DNA from: an uncultured Eubacteriales bacterium
GTDB taxonomy: Bacteria > Bacillota > Clostridia > TANB77 > UBA1234
Direction: 5' to 3'
DNA: 64,000 nt
Assembly: GCA_949283575.1 (NCBI GenBank)
Contig: CASDSU010000016.1
Span: forward strand, 126,130 to 190,129
In this document: piece after piece, positions 1 to 8,310 of the stretch
How the letters are laid out: every line of letters starts with the position of its first letter
Numbering within the stretch: position 1 is the first letter of the stretch
Program-made: the position numbers and the translations under genes
Notes under the pieces: generated by a model
Told to the model about the DNA's origin: nothing
Database searches by the model: none
The model's input: only the letters and a program-made list of their open reading frames with translations

Positions 1-80
1 TAGAGTTCAAGTCCTCGGGGATAATTGAACTCCATCTCCCGAATGAGTTTGAGAGGTGGGTAGATACTTTTACTCGACAT
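1..80 (-). CDS. Unknown protein, N-terminal 26 residues (runs off window)
   Basis: The frame opens at an ATG (80-78) with an AAGGAGGG ribosome binding site 8 bases upstream and stays open to the window edge. The visible residues (MSSKSIYPPLKLIREMEF...) are not recognised. Its codons (CTC, CGG, CCC, TCG) are GC-richer than the neighbouring deacetylase gene, as in the other foreign-looking units of this window. A good minus-strand promoter at 185-212 would give a leader of roughly 100 bases. Confidence 0.6.
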   Translation of the reverse strand, partial: MSSKSIYPPLKLIREMEFNYPRGLEL

Positions 81-184
81 TGTTATTTCCCTCCTTGTAG
101 TTAATGGCCGTGAGACTTACGTCGGTTATAGTGATTAAAACTGTTTATATTCACTCCTTTATAATTTACTTTGTTGACATAAGT

Positions 185-212
185 ATTATAACATCTTTTT
201 CTATTTCGTCAA
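185..212 (-). promoter_or_regulatory. Sigma-A promoter for the edge-truncated gene
   Basis: On the minus strand TTGACG (212-207), a 16-base spacer and a perfect TATAAT (190-185). The -35 box overlaps the last codons of the deacetylase gene, so the partial gene at 1-80 is probably transcribed separately. Confidence 0.6.
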
Positions 213-962
213 TATTTGTCGTCCTTCATAGTTTATTTCGTAATTTTCCCAATATATAAGCTCATCTAGAGGAACAATCTGATAGCCCAGCGTTTTTATG
301 GTATCGATAATTTGCTGTAATCCTTCTGCAGTATGCTTTGTATCATTATGCATCAAAATAATAGAGCCGTTTCTAATTTTCTCTTTTATTCGTTCACACA
401 TTTCATCTGTTGTTTTTCCTTCATAATCAAGTGTATCAATATCCCATTGAATTACTTTCATACCAAGTTCTTCAGCGACATTTATGACAGTATTATTATA
501 TTCACCATAAGGTCCGCGGTAAAACTTAACATTTGAGCCTGTTAGTGCTGTAATCTTTTCGTTACATCTAATCATATCATCACGATTTTCTTCATAAGAT
601 AATTTATTGACGTGTGCGTGGGAATCTGAATGATTACCAATCTCCATTCCTGCATCATATAAAGTTTTTATAGCATCAGGATATCGTTTAATCCAATCTC
701 CTACAGTAAAAAATGTAGCTTTAACATTATTATTAGTTAAAATATTAATAATTTCCGGAATATCATTGGCTCCCCAAGCACAATCAAAAGTGAGAGATAC
801 GATTTGTTTGTTCGTATCAACACTATATATTGGCAATAATCTATTGGAATTTGATGTTTCAATTAAAGTATTTGTAGTGCTTGTAATTAAACATATAGAA
901 ATAAGAAATATAAAAAAGTAAGCTATTTTTTTATATTTTATAACAATAAAATTAAAATGCAT
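201..962 (-). CDS. Membrane-anchored polysaccharide deacetylase (PdaB-like NodB family)
   Basis: A 253-residue carbohydrate esterase family 4 protein that would remove acetyl groups from cell-wall or cortex glycans outside the membrane. An N-terminal hydrophobic segment (about 13-30) is a signal anchor. NodB motif 1 is TFDCAWG (58-64); the second Asp usual in this motif is replaced by Cys, as is common in sporulation-type PdaB relatives. Motif 2 is HSDSH (111-115, metal ligands), motif 3 RGPYGEY (149-155), motif 4 around QWDIDTLDY and motif 5 ILMHN (H205). The ATG at 962 has an AAAGGGTG ribosome binding site. The family is established; a role in spore cortex is inferred from the FDCAWG variant. 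Confidence 0.88.
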   Translation of the reverse strand: MHFNFIVIKYKKIAYFFIFLISICLITSTTNTLIETSNSNRLLPIYSVDTNKQIVSLTFDCAWGANDIPEIINILTNNNVKATFFTVGDWIKRYPDAIKTLYDAGMEIGNHSDSHAHVNKLSYEENRDDMIRCNEKITALTGSNVKFYRGPYGEYNNTVINVAEELGMKVIQWDIDTLDYEGKTTDEMCERIKEKIRNGSIILMHNDTKHTAEGLQQIIDTIKTLGYQIVPLDELIYWENYEINYEGRQILTK

Positions 963-1016
963 GTTAGAATCACCCTTTCGTTAAAAATATATGCACATAA
1001 TAGTTTTTTAGTATTA

Positions 1017-1045
1017 TTGATGAAACAAGATAAAGGTGGTATAAT
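1017..1045 (+). promoter_or_regulatory. Sigma-A promoter for the tandem unknown pair
   Basis: TTGATG (1017-1022), 17-base spacer, TATAAT (1040-1045), about 55 bases before the ATG at 1100. Confidence 0.65.
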
Positions 1046-1099
1046 CGAGCTGTTTAACAGATTTGTTTATAAAATGACTGGAGAATAGGAGTTCAAATC

Positions 1100-1558
1100 A
1101 TGAAGGTGCGCAAAATTAGAATGTTAGATAGTGACATGGATCTTATCAAGTTGGCAGTGCAGGACCGGATTATGTCTAACAATGTTAAGGCATTTCAAAT
1201 TCTGACTACATATTTTGGCGAAGATATCGAATTTACAAAGGATAATTTTGATATGCTTCTGAAGCGTTTTGATACACACTACGAGGAAACGAAGAAGCTT
1301 AATCAAAAGAAACGCGAACTGCATATGCTTGAACATTCGATCAAGGTGGATGATGCAGTTTCAGTTAAATTCCTTGATGCAATTAATGCTGTGGAGGATA
1401 TCTGGAAGAGCGTAAGAGTATTTATATGGGAAAATAATGATTTGCAGAGAATTGCTAACAATGCAGCTGATCATACTCATTTCTATACTGAGCACTACGA
1501 ACCGGATGAACCTGATCCTGAAGCAGAAGCGAGGTTTTGGGATGCAGTGATGTATTAA
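1100..1558 (+). CDS. Unknown helical protein, first of a tandem paralogous pair
   Basis: 152 residues, not recognised. Predicted mostly helical and charged, ending in an acidic, aromatic tail (EPDEPDPEAEARFWDAVMY). The ATG follows AGGAG with 9 bases spacing. Residues about 38-79 align without gaps to residues 37-78 of the next gene, sharing Y-[FL]-G-E-x2-E-F, L-K-R-F and E-H, so the two are probably old duplicates. The pair has its own promoter and a shared terminator. Codon use (CGC, CGG, GTG, CTT) differs from the AGA/TTA-rich neighbours, suggesting transfer. No membrane segment or signal peptide is visible. Confidence 0.7.
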   Translation: MKVRKIRMLDSDMDLIKLAVQDRIMSNNVKAFQILTTYFGEDIEFTKDNFDMLLKRFDTHYEETKKLNQKKRELHMLEHSIKVDDAVSVKFLDAINAVEDIWKSVRVFIWENNDLQRIANNAADHTHFYTEHYEPDEPDPEAEARFWDAVMY

Positions 1559-1571
1559 AGGAGGATTTTTA

Positions 1572-1979
1572 GTGTATTGTAAAATTTGGCTGTACACACG
1601 TCAGTATGCTCTTATCCATCGGTTGCTTCTGGAGGATATTGAAGAGGTAAAGGCAGAATTGTTCACCAAGATAAATGAATATCTTGGTGAGAACGATGAA
1701 TTTAATTCTGCAAAACTTGATGATAAGCTTAAGCGCTTCCAAGAGGCGTGTGGTAAAGCTCGTAAAATTGTTGCTCTCCGATTGGATATTTTTCGAATGG
1801 AGCATAAGGATGATGCTCTTGAAGTATCAGAAGAATACAGAAAGCTGGTTGAAGAAGAAGAACGGTTACGCAATTTTGATTGTAAGGTGTCTTCTCTGAA
1901 GATGGATGTTGACGATTTGCAAAATTCAATACAAGCGATTCGTGAATTGCTTGAGAAAAAGGCATCATATCTTTTATAA
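1572..1979 (+). CDS. Unknown coiled-coil protein, second of the tandem pair
   Basis: 135 residues starting at GTG 1572 after a strong AAAGGAGG, 13 bases beyond the stop of its paralogue, so co-transcribed and probably translationally linked. The N-terminal half keeps the YLGE-x2-EF and KLKRF signature of the upstream protein. Residues about 80-130 are Glu/Lys/Leu-rich with heptad-like spacing and probably form a coiled coil. Codons are atypical for the region. An intrinsic terminator follows directly. Function unknown. Confidence 0.7.
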   Translation: MYCKIWLYTRQYALIHRLLLEDIEEVKAELFTKINEYLGENDEFNSAKLDDKLKRFQEACGKARKIVALRLDIFRMEHKDDALEVSEEYRKLVEEEERLRNFDCKVSSLKMDVDDLQNSIQAIRELLEKKASYLL

Positions 1980-1984
1980 AAATA

Positions 1985-2014
1985 AAGCGGGGAATATAAT
2001 TTCCTCGCTTTTTT
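1985..2014 (+). terminator. Intrinsic terminator of the tandem pair
   Basis: Arms AAGCGGGGAA (1985-1994) and TTCCTCGCTT (2001-2010) pair with one G-U, loop of 6, followed by a T run. The following 2015-2282 is AT-rich with no supportable gene. Confidence 0.8.
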
Positions 2015-2282
2015 GTATTAATATTTTGAATGAAAATAAAATAATGAATAAAAATTACTTATTTATAATTCTTGTGAGAAATGAGCAAATTTTTTATAAA
2101 TTTTGATGGAAACTTCTGGGAAAATAAATGTAGAAATATCTACGGAAATATAAGTTTTGAGTTTTACATAAAAAAATCGGAATATTTTTTAGAAAGAACC
2201 GTAAACTGATAATGATTTTACATAAAACGAAGAATGAAACCGTAAAACTGCTTGTCACAAGAAATAGACCAAATTACAATAA

Positions 2283-2311
2283 TTGACACTAAACATAATC
2301 GGTGCTAAAAT
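2283..2311 (+). promoter_or_regulatory. Sigma-A promoter for flotillin gene
   Basis: TTGACA (2283-2288), 17-base spacer, TAAAAT (2306-2311); the flotillin ATG is 56 bases downstream of the -10 box. Confidence 0.75.
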
Positions 2312-2366
2312 AATAATTGTGAAATAGAAAACGAAATGAAAAACGAATGAAAAGGAGTGGATTTTC

Positions 2367-3848
2367 ATGGAAATAGGAATAATTGTTCTAATAGCATTCA
2401 TTATATTCTTGTGTATGGGGTATGTTAAAGCTCCACCAGATACAGCTATCATTATTTCAGGTATACGTAGAAAACCAAGAGTATTAATAGGTAAAGCTGG
2501 TGTTAAGTTACCATTCTTCGAAAGAAAAGACGTACTTACACTTGCACCAATCACAATCGACGTAAATACTGATGAACACATTCCAACATTAGACTTCATT
2601 AATGTAAAGGTTGATGCTGTTGCGAAAGTTCAAGTAAATACAGTAGATCCAGGAGCAATACAATTAGCTATGAGAAACTTCTTAAATAAGAGACAACCTG
2701 AAATTATGAAAGAACTTCAAGATAGCTTACAAGGTAACATGCGTGAGATTATCGGTACACTTACACTTAAAGATATTTGTAATAACCGTGATGAATTTGG
2801 TAAACAAGTTCAATCAAAAGCTGATGAAGATATGAGAAAATTAGGTATGACAATTATATCATGTAATATCCAAAATATTCGTGATAGAAATGGTCTTATC
2901 GAAGACATGGGTATGGATAACACCTCTAAGATTAAGAAAGAAGCTGCTATTGCTAAAGCACAAGCTGAAAGAGATATCGCTATTGCACAAGCAGAAGCAG
3001 ATAAAGATGCTAACGACGCTAGAGTTGTAGCACAAACAGAAATTGCAAAGAGAAATAATGAACTTGCAATCAAACAAGCTGAACTTCAAATTATATCTGA
3101 CCAAAAGCAAGCTGAAGCTGATGTTGCATATAAGATTGAGGCAGAGCTTAGACGTAAAGATGTTGAAGTTAACAAAGTTAACGCAGACATTGCTGAACAA
3201 GAAAGAATAATCGAACTTAAAAAGAGAGAAGCAGAAGTTGCGGAGCAATCACTTAATGCTGAAATTAAGAAACAAGCTGAAGCTAAGAGATATGCTATGG
3301 AACAAGCTGCTGAAGTTGAATTATACAAACAAAAGAAAGAAGCTGAAGCTAAACGTTATTTAGAAGAGCAAGAAGCTGAAGCATTAAAGAAGAAAGCTGA
3401 AGCTGAAAAATTTGCTGCAGAGCAAAAAGCTGAAGGAATCAAACTTGTCGGTGAAGCTGAGGCTGAAGCTATTAAAGCTAAAGGTCTTGCTGAAGCTGAA
3501 GGTATTGATAAAAAAGCGGAAGCCATGAAGAAAATGGGAGAAGCATCAGTTCTTGAAATGTTCTTCAATGCTTATCCATCAATTATGGCTGCAGCTGCTA
3601 AACCACTTGAGAATGTTGATCAAATCATGATGTTTGGTGAAGGTAACTCTGCAAAAATGGTTGGTGACATCGTAAATTCTACAAGACAAGTAATGTCTGG
3701 TATTGAAGCTTCAACAGGTATTGATCTTCAAGCTTTAATAAGTGGATTCATGGGTGGAAAATTGAGTGATAATAAACCATTACCACCAACGCCAACACAT
3801 GAAAAAGAAGTAAAAAAACCAGAAGTTAAAGATGACAAAGTAGAATAA
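2367..3848 (+). CDS. Flotillin-like SPFH-domain membrane scaffold protein
   Basis: 493 residues. A membrane segment at 4-20 is followed by an SPFH/band-7 domain (about 20-190) and a long Ala/Glu/Lys coiled-coil stretch (about 195-395) with repeated AEA and EAEA units, then a Gly/Met region and a Pro/Lys-rich tail. This is the architecture of bacterial FloT/YuaG, which organises membrane microdomains and affects signalling and secretion complexes. An NfeD partner, common beside floT, is not adjacent here. Start at ATG 2367 after AAAAGGAGTGG. Monocistronic, with its own promoter and terminator. Confidence 0.9.
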   Translation: MEIGIIVLIAFIIFLCMGYVKAPPDTAIIISGIRRKPRVLIGKAGVKLPFFERKDVLTLAPITIDVNTDEHIPTLDFINVKVDAVAKVQVNTVDPGAIQLAMRNFLNKRQPEIMKELQDSLQGNMREIIGTLTLKDICNNRDEFGKQVQSKADEDMRKLGMTIISCNIQNIRDRNGLIEDMGMDNTSKIKKEAAIAKAQAERDIAIAQAEADKDANDARVVAQTEIAKRNNELAIKQAELQIISDQKQAEADVAYKIEAELRRKDVEVNKVNADIAEQERIIELKKREAEVAEQSLNAEIKKQAEAKRYAMEQAAEVELYKQKKEAEAKRYLEEQEAEALKKKAEAEKFAAEQKAEGIKLVGEAEAEAIKAKGLAEAEGIDKKAEAMKKMGEASVLEMFFNAYPSIMAAAAKPLENVDQIMMFGEGNSAKMVGDIVNSTRQVMSGIEASTGIDLQALISGFMGGKLSDNKPLPPTPTHEKEVKKPEVKDDKVE

Positions 3849-3864
3849 TAATACATAAAAGGTA

Positions 3865-3899
3865 ACATCACCTCTAAAGATTTAGGGGTGATGTTTTTT
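3865..3899 (+). terminator. Intrinsic terminator of flotillin gene
   Basis: Arms ACATCACCTCTAA (3865-3877) and TTAGGGGTGATGT (3882-3894) with one G-U pair, then a T run. Confidence 0.85.
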
Positions 3900-4009
3900 G
3901 TTATGGTATAAACATTGAAAAATAAAAATTGTTAAAAGCAATGGGGATAGCAAAATTTATTTTCTTGTGGTAAAATGAAAGATAAGTATTTTATGGGGGT
4001 GAAAAACAA

Positions 4010-5134
4010 ATGATAAAATTTGATAAAGTTAGCAAATTTTATAAAGATAAAAAAGTTTTGCAAAATGTTTCATTTGAGATTCAAGAAGGTACTATTACAA
4101 GTATAATTGGTGAAAGCGGATGTGGAAAAACCACAACTTTAAAGATGATAAATAGACTTATAGAACCGACGCAGGGAGTCATTACAATCAAAGACCAAGA
4201 TATTAGAAAAACAAATCAAATTAAACTTAGAAGAAAGATTGGATATGTAATTCAGCAAACTGGTCTTTTCCCACACATGACTGTTAGAGAAAATATAGAA
4301 CTTATTTCTAAATTAGAGAGGAAAAATCCAAAAAAGATAAAAGAAAGAACACTAGAAATGATGGAAATGGTAGCGCTTGATCCAGATGAATTTCTTGATA
4401 GATATCCATCAGAATTGTCTGGTGGTCAACAGCAAAGAATTGGAATAGCTAGAGCGTTTGCTACAGATCCAGAAATTATACTTATGGACGAGCCTTTTAG
4501 CGCATTAGATCCGATGACAAGAATTTCTCTTCAAGATGAACTTATTAGATTACAAGAAAAATTTCACAAGACAATAGTTTTTGTAACTCATGATATGGAT
4601 GAAGCTATAAAAATTTCTGATAAAATCGCAATTATGGAACAAGGAAATTTGATCCAATATGATACTCCAGAAATGATTTTAAAGCATCCAGCAAACGAAT
4701 TTGTTAAAAATTTTGTTGGTAAAAAAAGAATTTGGACATCACCAAGTTTAATAAAAGTTGAGGATATAATGATAGAAAATCCTATAACTGGTAGAGAATA
4801 TTTTTCAATTTTCTATTGCTTAAACAAAATGAAAATGACTAGGGTTGATAGCTTAATGATTGTTGATGATGATAAAAGATTAAAAGGTATTTTATATGCT
4901 TCTTCACTTTCAAATGGAGATTTTTCAGACAAGAAAGCAAAAGAATTTATAGAAAATGATTTTGTATCAGCTAAAATTGGTGATTCGATTGTAGATTTAT
5001 TGAAAATCGTTGATTCAAATAAAGTGTCAACAATACCTGTTATAGATGAAAATGGTGTATTAAAAGGAATTATAACAAGAAGTAGTTTAATAACATCATT
5101 AAGTCAACAATTCTTGGAAGAGGAGGGCAAATAA
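4010..5134 (+). CDS. ABC importer ATPase with CBS domains (OpuCA/ProV type)
   Basis: 374 residues. ATP-binding cassette with Walker A GESGCGKT (34-41), Q-loop around 82, signature LSGGQ (136-140), Walker B ILMDEP (157-162) and H-loop THD. Residues about 245-370 form a CBS pair, which in OpuA-type transporters senses ionic strength or nucleotides and gates uptake. The family imports quaternary amines (glycine betaine, carnitine, choline); relatives paired with a fused permease-binding protein include ergothioneine importers. The next gene starts one base after the stop, so the two form an operon. Ribosome binding site GGGGGTG before ATG 4010. Confidence 0.9.
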   Translation: MIKFDKVSKFYKDKKVLQNVSFEIQEGTITSIIGESGCGKTTTLKMINRLIEPTQGVITIKDQDIRKTNQIKLRRKIGYVIQQTGLFPHMTVRENIELISKLERKNPKKIKERTLEMMEMVALDPDEFLDRYPSELSGGQQQRIGIARAFATDPEIILMDEPFSALDPMTRISLQDELIRLQEKFHKTIVFVTHDMDEAIKISDKIAIMEQGNLIQYDTPEMILKHPANEFVKNFVGKKRIWTSPSLIKVEDIMIENPITGREYFSIFYCLNKMKMTRVDSLMIVDDDKRLKGILYASSLSNGDFSDKKAKEFIENDFVSAKIGDSIVDLLKIVDSNKVSTIPVIDENGVLKGIITRSSLITSLSQQFLEEEGK

Positions 5135-5135
5135 A

Positions 5136-6686
5136 ATGGAATTTTTAAATTATTTAACCGAGAATTCTTCTCAAATAATTTCTTTGCTATTAGAACATAT
5201 TGAACTTACTTTGTTGTCTGTAGTTCTATCAATACTTATAGGCATACCAGTTGGTATTTTGATTAGCTATGTAAAAAAACTAGGAAAACCTATTTTAGGA
5301 TTAACAAATATAATTCAAGCAATACCTTCAATGGCTTTGCTTGGTTTTATGATTCCGATATTAGGAATAGGCATGGTGCCAGCAATAGTAATGGTAATTT
5401 TATATTCGTTGTTGCCTATTATAAAAAATACATACACAGGAATAAAAAATATAAATGAGCAAACTATAGAAGCTGCAACTGGTATAGGTCTGACCAAATG
5501 GCAAATATTAACTAAAGTGCAAATACCACTTGCTTTTCCAGTAATAATGGCTGGTATTAGAATATCTGCAGTAAGTGCGGTTGGGCTTATGACTTTAGCT
5601 GCATTTGTTGGAGCTGGCGGACTTGGATATTTAGTATATGCTGGCATAAGGACTGTTAATAATTCACAAATACTTGCAGGAGCAATACCAGCGTGTTTAC
5701 TTGCGTTACTAATCGACTATGTAATGAGCGTAATTGAAACATTATCAATAAAACAAAACAGAAGAAATATAAGCAAAAAGAAACTATTTGTTCAAAAACT
5801 AATTCTTTTCTTAATTAGTATACTAACAGTGGGTTTATTTGCAATAAATTATTCAGCTAATGATGCAACCTCAAAAGATACAATTACAATAGGAAGTATG
5901 GATTTTACAGAACAAGAGATTTTATCGTATATGATAGCTGAATTAATTGAAGAAAATACAGATATAGAAGTTGAACAAGAATTATCATTAGGTTCGTCCA
6001 ATATTGTAATGGGTGCCGTTTCGACAAATGATATAGACATGTATATAGATTATACAGGTACTATTTATGGAAGTGTATTAAAGCATGAACCTAACAGCAA
6101 TGTTCAAGAAGTTTATGACATATCTAAAAAAGAATTAAAAGAACAATATGACTTAAATATTTTAGGTGATTTAAACTTTAACAACACGTATACATTAGCT
6201 GTAAAAAAAGAAACAAGTGATAAATATGGTTTAAAAACAATAAGTGATTTGTGTGAAGTTTCAGATGAACTTGTTTTTTCACCGACACTTGTTTTTATGG
6301 AAAGAAATGATTGTTATATCGGATTAAAAGAAATATATCCGATTAATTTTAAAGAAGTTATTCCAATAGATGGTTCGCCAAGATATATAGCTCTTATGGA
6401 TGGAGAAAGTGATGTAATAGACGCGTATTCAACAGATGGTTTGTTAGAAAAATTTGGTCTTGTTGTGTTAGAAGATGACAAAAATTTCTTTTTACCATAT
6501 CATGCAATACCAGTAGTAAATAATAGGATTATTGAAGAATATAGTGAGATAATACCATTGTTAGAGAATTTAAGTGAATGCTTGAATGATGCAAAGATGA
6601 GAGAACTGAATTATAAAGTAGATGAAGAAAGATTAAAAGCGGAAGATGTTGCACATGAATTCTTAGTGAATAACGGATTGATATAA
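5136..6686 (+). CDS. Fused ABC permease and substrate-binding protein (OpuCB-OpuCC or EgtU type)
   Basis: 516 residues. The N-terminal half (about 15-210) is a multi-spanning permease with the EAA coupling loop (EAATGIGLTKWQ). After a further hydrophobic stretch (about 218-240) lies an extracytoplasmic binding domain (about 248-516) beginning ITIGSMDFTEQEIL, with MYIDYTGT and NNTYTLAV motifs typical of OpuBC/OpuCC/ProX-like proteins. Fusion ties the receptor to the membrane. It is the partner of the CBS ATPase just upstream. Substrate cannot be read: osmoprotectants are the classic choice, but the same fusion is found in EgtU, the ergothioneine importer. Confidence 0.87.
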   Translation: MEFLNYLTENSSQIISLLLEHIELTLLSVVLSILIGIPVGILISYVKKLGKPILGLTNIIQAIPSMALLGFMIPILGIGMVPAIVMVILYSLLPIIKNTYTGIKNINEQTIEAATGIGLTKWQILTKVQIPLAFPVIMAGIRISAVSAVGLMTLAAFVGAGGLGYLVYAGIRTVNNSQILAGAIPACLLALLIDYVMSVIETLSIKQNRRNISKKKLFVQKLILFLISILTVGLFAINYSANDATSKDTITIGSMDFTEQEILSYMIAELIEENTDIEVEQELSLGSSNIVMGAVSTNDIDMYIDYTGTIYGSVLKHEPNSNVQEVYDISKKELKEQYDLNILGDLNFNNTYTLAVKKETSDKYGLKTISDLCEVSDELVFSPTLVFMERNDCYIGLKEIYPINFKEVIPIDGSPRYIALMDGESDVIDAYSTDGLLEKFGLVVLEDDKNFFLPYHAIPVVNNRIIEEYSEIIPLLENLSECLNDAKMRELNYKVDEERLKAEDVAHEFLVNNGLI

Positions 6687-6732
6687 ATGATTATAAGTTA
6701 TACAAGGGGAAATTATTTGAAAGGGTGTATAA

Positions 6733-7464
6733 ATGGATAGTTTATTTATAAAAAGTATAAGAATCAATAAAGAGAATATAGATACATCTAAATATCCTTT
6801 TAATATAAAATGTTTAAATAATTTTGAAGAGTTAAAAATAGATACTCCTGTAACTTTATTTTATGGTGAAAATGGGGTTGGAAAATCTACATTAGTAGAA
6901 GCTATAGCAATTGCTTTAGGATTAAATCCCGAAGGTGGGAGTAACAATATGCAGTTTTCTAATTATGATGACTATTCAGAATTATATAAATATTTAAAAA
7001 TTAGCAAGTTAGGAATACCCAGCACCAAATTTTTCTTAAGAGCGGAATCTTTTTATAACACAGCAACAAGTATACATAGAGATTTTAATAATTATAGTGA
7101 TGGAGAAAATGATTGGCAATATGGAGGAAATCTTCATGAATGTTCACATGGAGAGTCTTTTTTGAAAATAGTAGAAAATAGATTTTGGGATAAAGGCCTA
7201 TATATTTTAGATGAACCAGAAGCAGCACTATCTCCACAAAGACAAATGACACTATTATGTTATATACATGATTTGGCTAAAAATGGCTCACAATTTATAA
7301 TTGCAACACATTCTCCAATATTATTATCGTATAAATACGGAAAAATAATTGATATGAATAATAATTTAGAAGAAATTAATTATGAAGATACAGAAGTTTA
7401 TAAGATATATAAAGATTTTTTAAATAATCCTTATGGGATGCAAAAGGCTTTATTTGAGGAATAG
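6733..7464 (+). CDS. AAA-type ATPase of ABC/RecF-like fold (COG3910-like)
   Basis: 243 residues, soluble. Walker A GENGVGKST (45-53), a signature-like SHGES (138-142), Walker B LYILDEPEAALS (157-166) and a switch histidine in ATHS (H193). The size and motif set fit the small stand-alone ATPases related to RecF/SMC heads rather than transporter subunits, and no permease is adjacent. Some relatives act in DNA metabolism or defence; the role here is unknown. Start ATG 6733 preceded by AAAGGGTG. It is 46 bases beyond the importer operon and may be co-transcribed with it. Confidence 0.8.
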   Translation: MDSLFIKSIRINKENIDTSKYPFNIKCLNNFEELKIDTPVTLFYGENGVGKSTLVEAIAIALGLNPEGGSNNMQFSNYDDYSELYKYLKISKLGIPSTKFFLRAESFYNTATSIHRDFNNYSDGENDWQYGGNLHECSHGESFLKIVENRFWDKGLYILDEPEAALSPQRQMTLLCYIHDLAKNGSQFIIATHSPILLSYKYGKIIDMNNNLEEINYEDTEVYKIYKDFLNNPYGMQKALFEE

Positions 7465-7553
7465 TAAATAAATTACAGTTTAATAGGAGGTAATTTTCCA
7501 TACTTATGTGTAAAGAAATATATAAATAGCAATTTGTTAAGGAGATAATAAAT

Positions 7554-8216
7554 ATGAATGATAATAAATGTTTATATTTAATTTTTATGGTTATTGCATG
7601 TTGTGTTTTAATGGCAATAGTTGAAATATTTATTGAACCAGTATATTTTTTAAAATCTGCAATAAAATTCATTTTATTCTTTATAATTCCATTTATAATT
7701 ATGAAAAAATTAAATGGAATTGTATTTAACAATTTTAAATTAGATAAAAGAAGTACTAAAAAACTATTATTACTAGGTGTTATCATATATGGAGTGATAA
7801 TGGTTGCATATTTTATTACAAAGAATATTTTTGATTATCCTAAACTAATAGAATCTCTTGCAAGTGATCAACATGTAACGAGTAATAGTTTTATATGGAT
7901 TGCTTTGTACATCTCTTTTATAAATTCGTTTTTAGAAGAATTTTTATTTAGATTGATTTCTTTTGTGAAATTATCAAAATACACAAAAAGAATTGTTGCA
8001 TATTTATTTAGTTCAATGGTATTTGCTATATATCATATTGCGATGATTGGTGAGGCTTTTCCACCTTTATTAACTATTTTATCGATTATTGGATTAACAA
8101 TTGGTGGATGTATATTTAACTTTGTTGATGAAAAGAATGGTAATATTTATAATTCATGGATTGTTCATATGTTTGCGGATTTTGCGATTATGACTATTTG
8201 GTATATATATATTTAA
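7554..8216 (+). CDS. CPBP family intramembrane metalloprotease
   Basis: 220 residues with about six hydrophobic segments. It carries the family motifs: EE-x3-R (EEFLFR, 128-133), FAIYH (157-161) and a third conserved His near 203 in WIVHMFAD. CPBP (CAAX/Abi-like) proteases cleave peptides or proteins within the membrane and are often linked to bacteriocin self-immunity, but nothing nearby is a bacteriocin gene. Start ATG 7554 after AAGGAGATAATAAAT. The gene is very AT-rich. Confidence 0.82.
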   Translation: MNDNKCLYLIFMVIACCVLMAIVEIFIEPVYFLKSAIKFILFFIIPFIIMKKLNGIVFNNFKLDKRSTKKLLLLGVIIYGVIMVAYFITKNIFDYPKLIESLASDQHVTSNSFIWIALYISFINSFLEEFLFRLISFVKLSKYTKRIVAYLFSSMVFAIYHIAMIGEAFPPLLTILSIIGLTIGGCIFNFVDEKNGNIYNSWIVHMFADFAIMTIWYIYI

Positions 8217-8310
8217 AAGCGGTTTCTAATGGTGTTTTTAGTTATGTTACTTAAATTTAACTGAAACTTTTTGCATATAGACTGTCTAATAGATGTATGG
8301 AGGCGATAAT

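Noticed and set aside
3881-3923. Ribosome-binding-like GGGGTGATG in the flotillin terminator
   Set aside because: The following ATG is closed by a stop after one further codon, so this is only the terminator arm, unlike the cases at 9581 and 57753.
7484-7529. AGGAGG followed by a 7-codon frame before the CPBP gene
   Set aside because: Spacing to ATG 7506 is too long and the CPBP gene has its own AAGGAG; chance in AT-rich DNA is likely.
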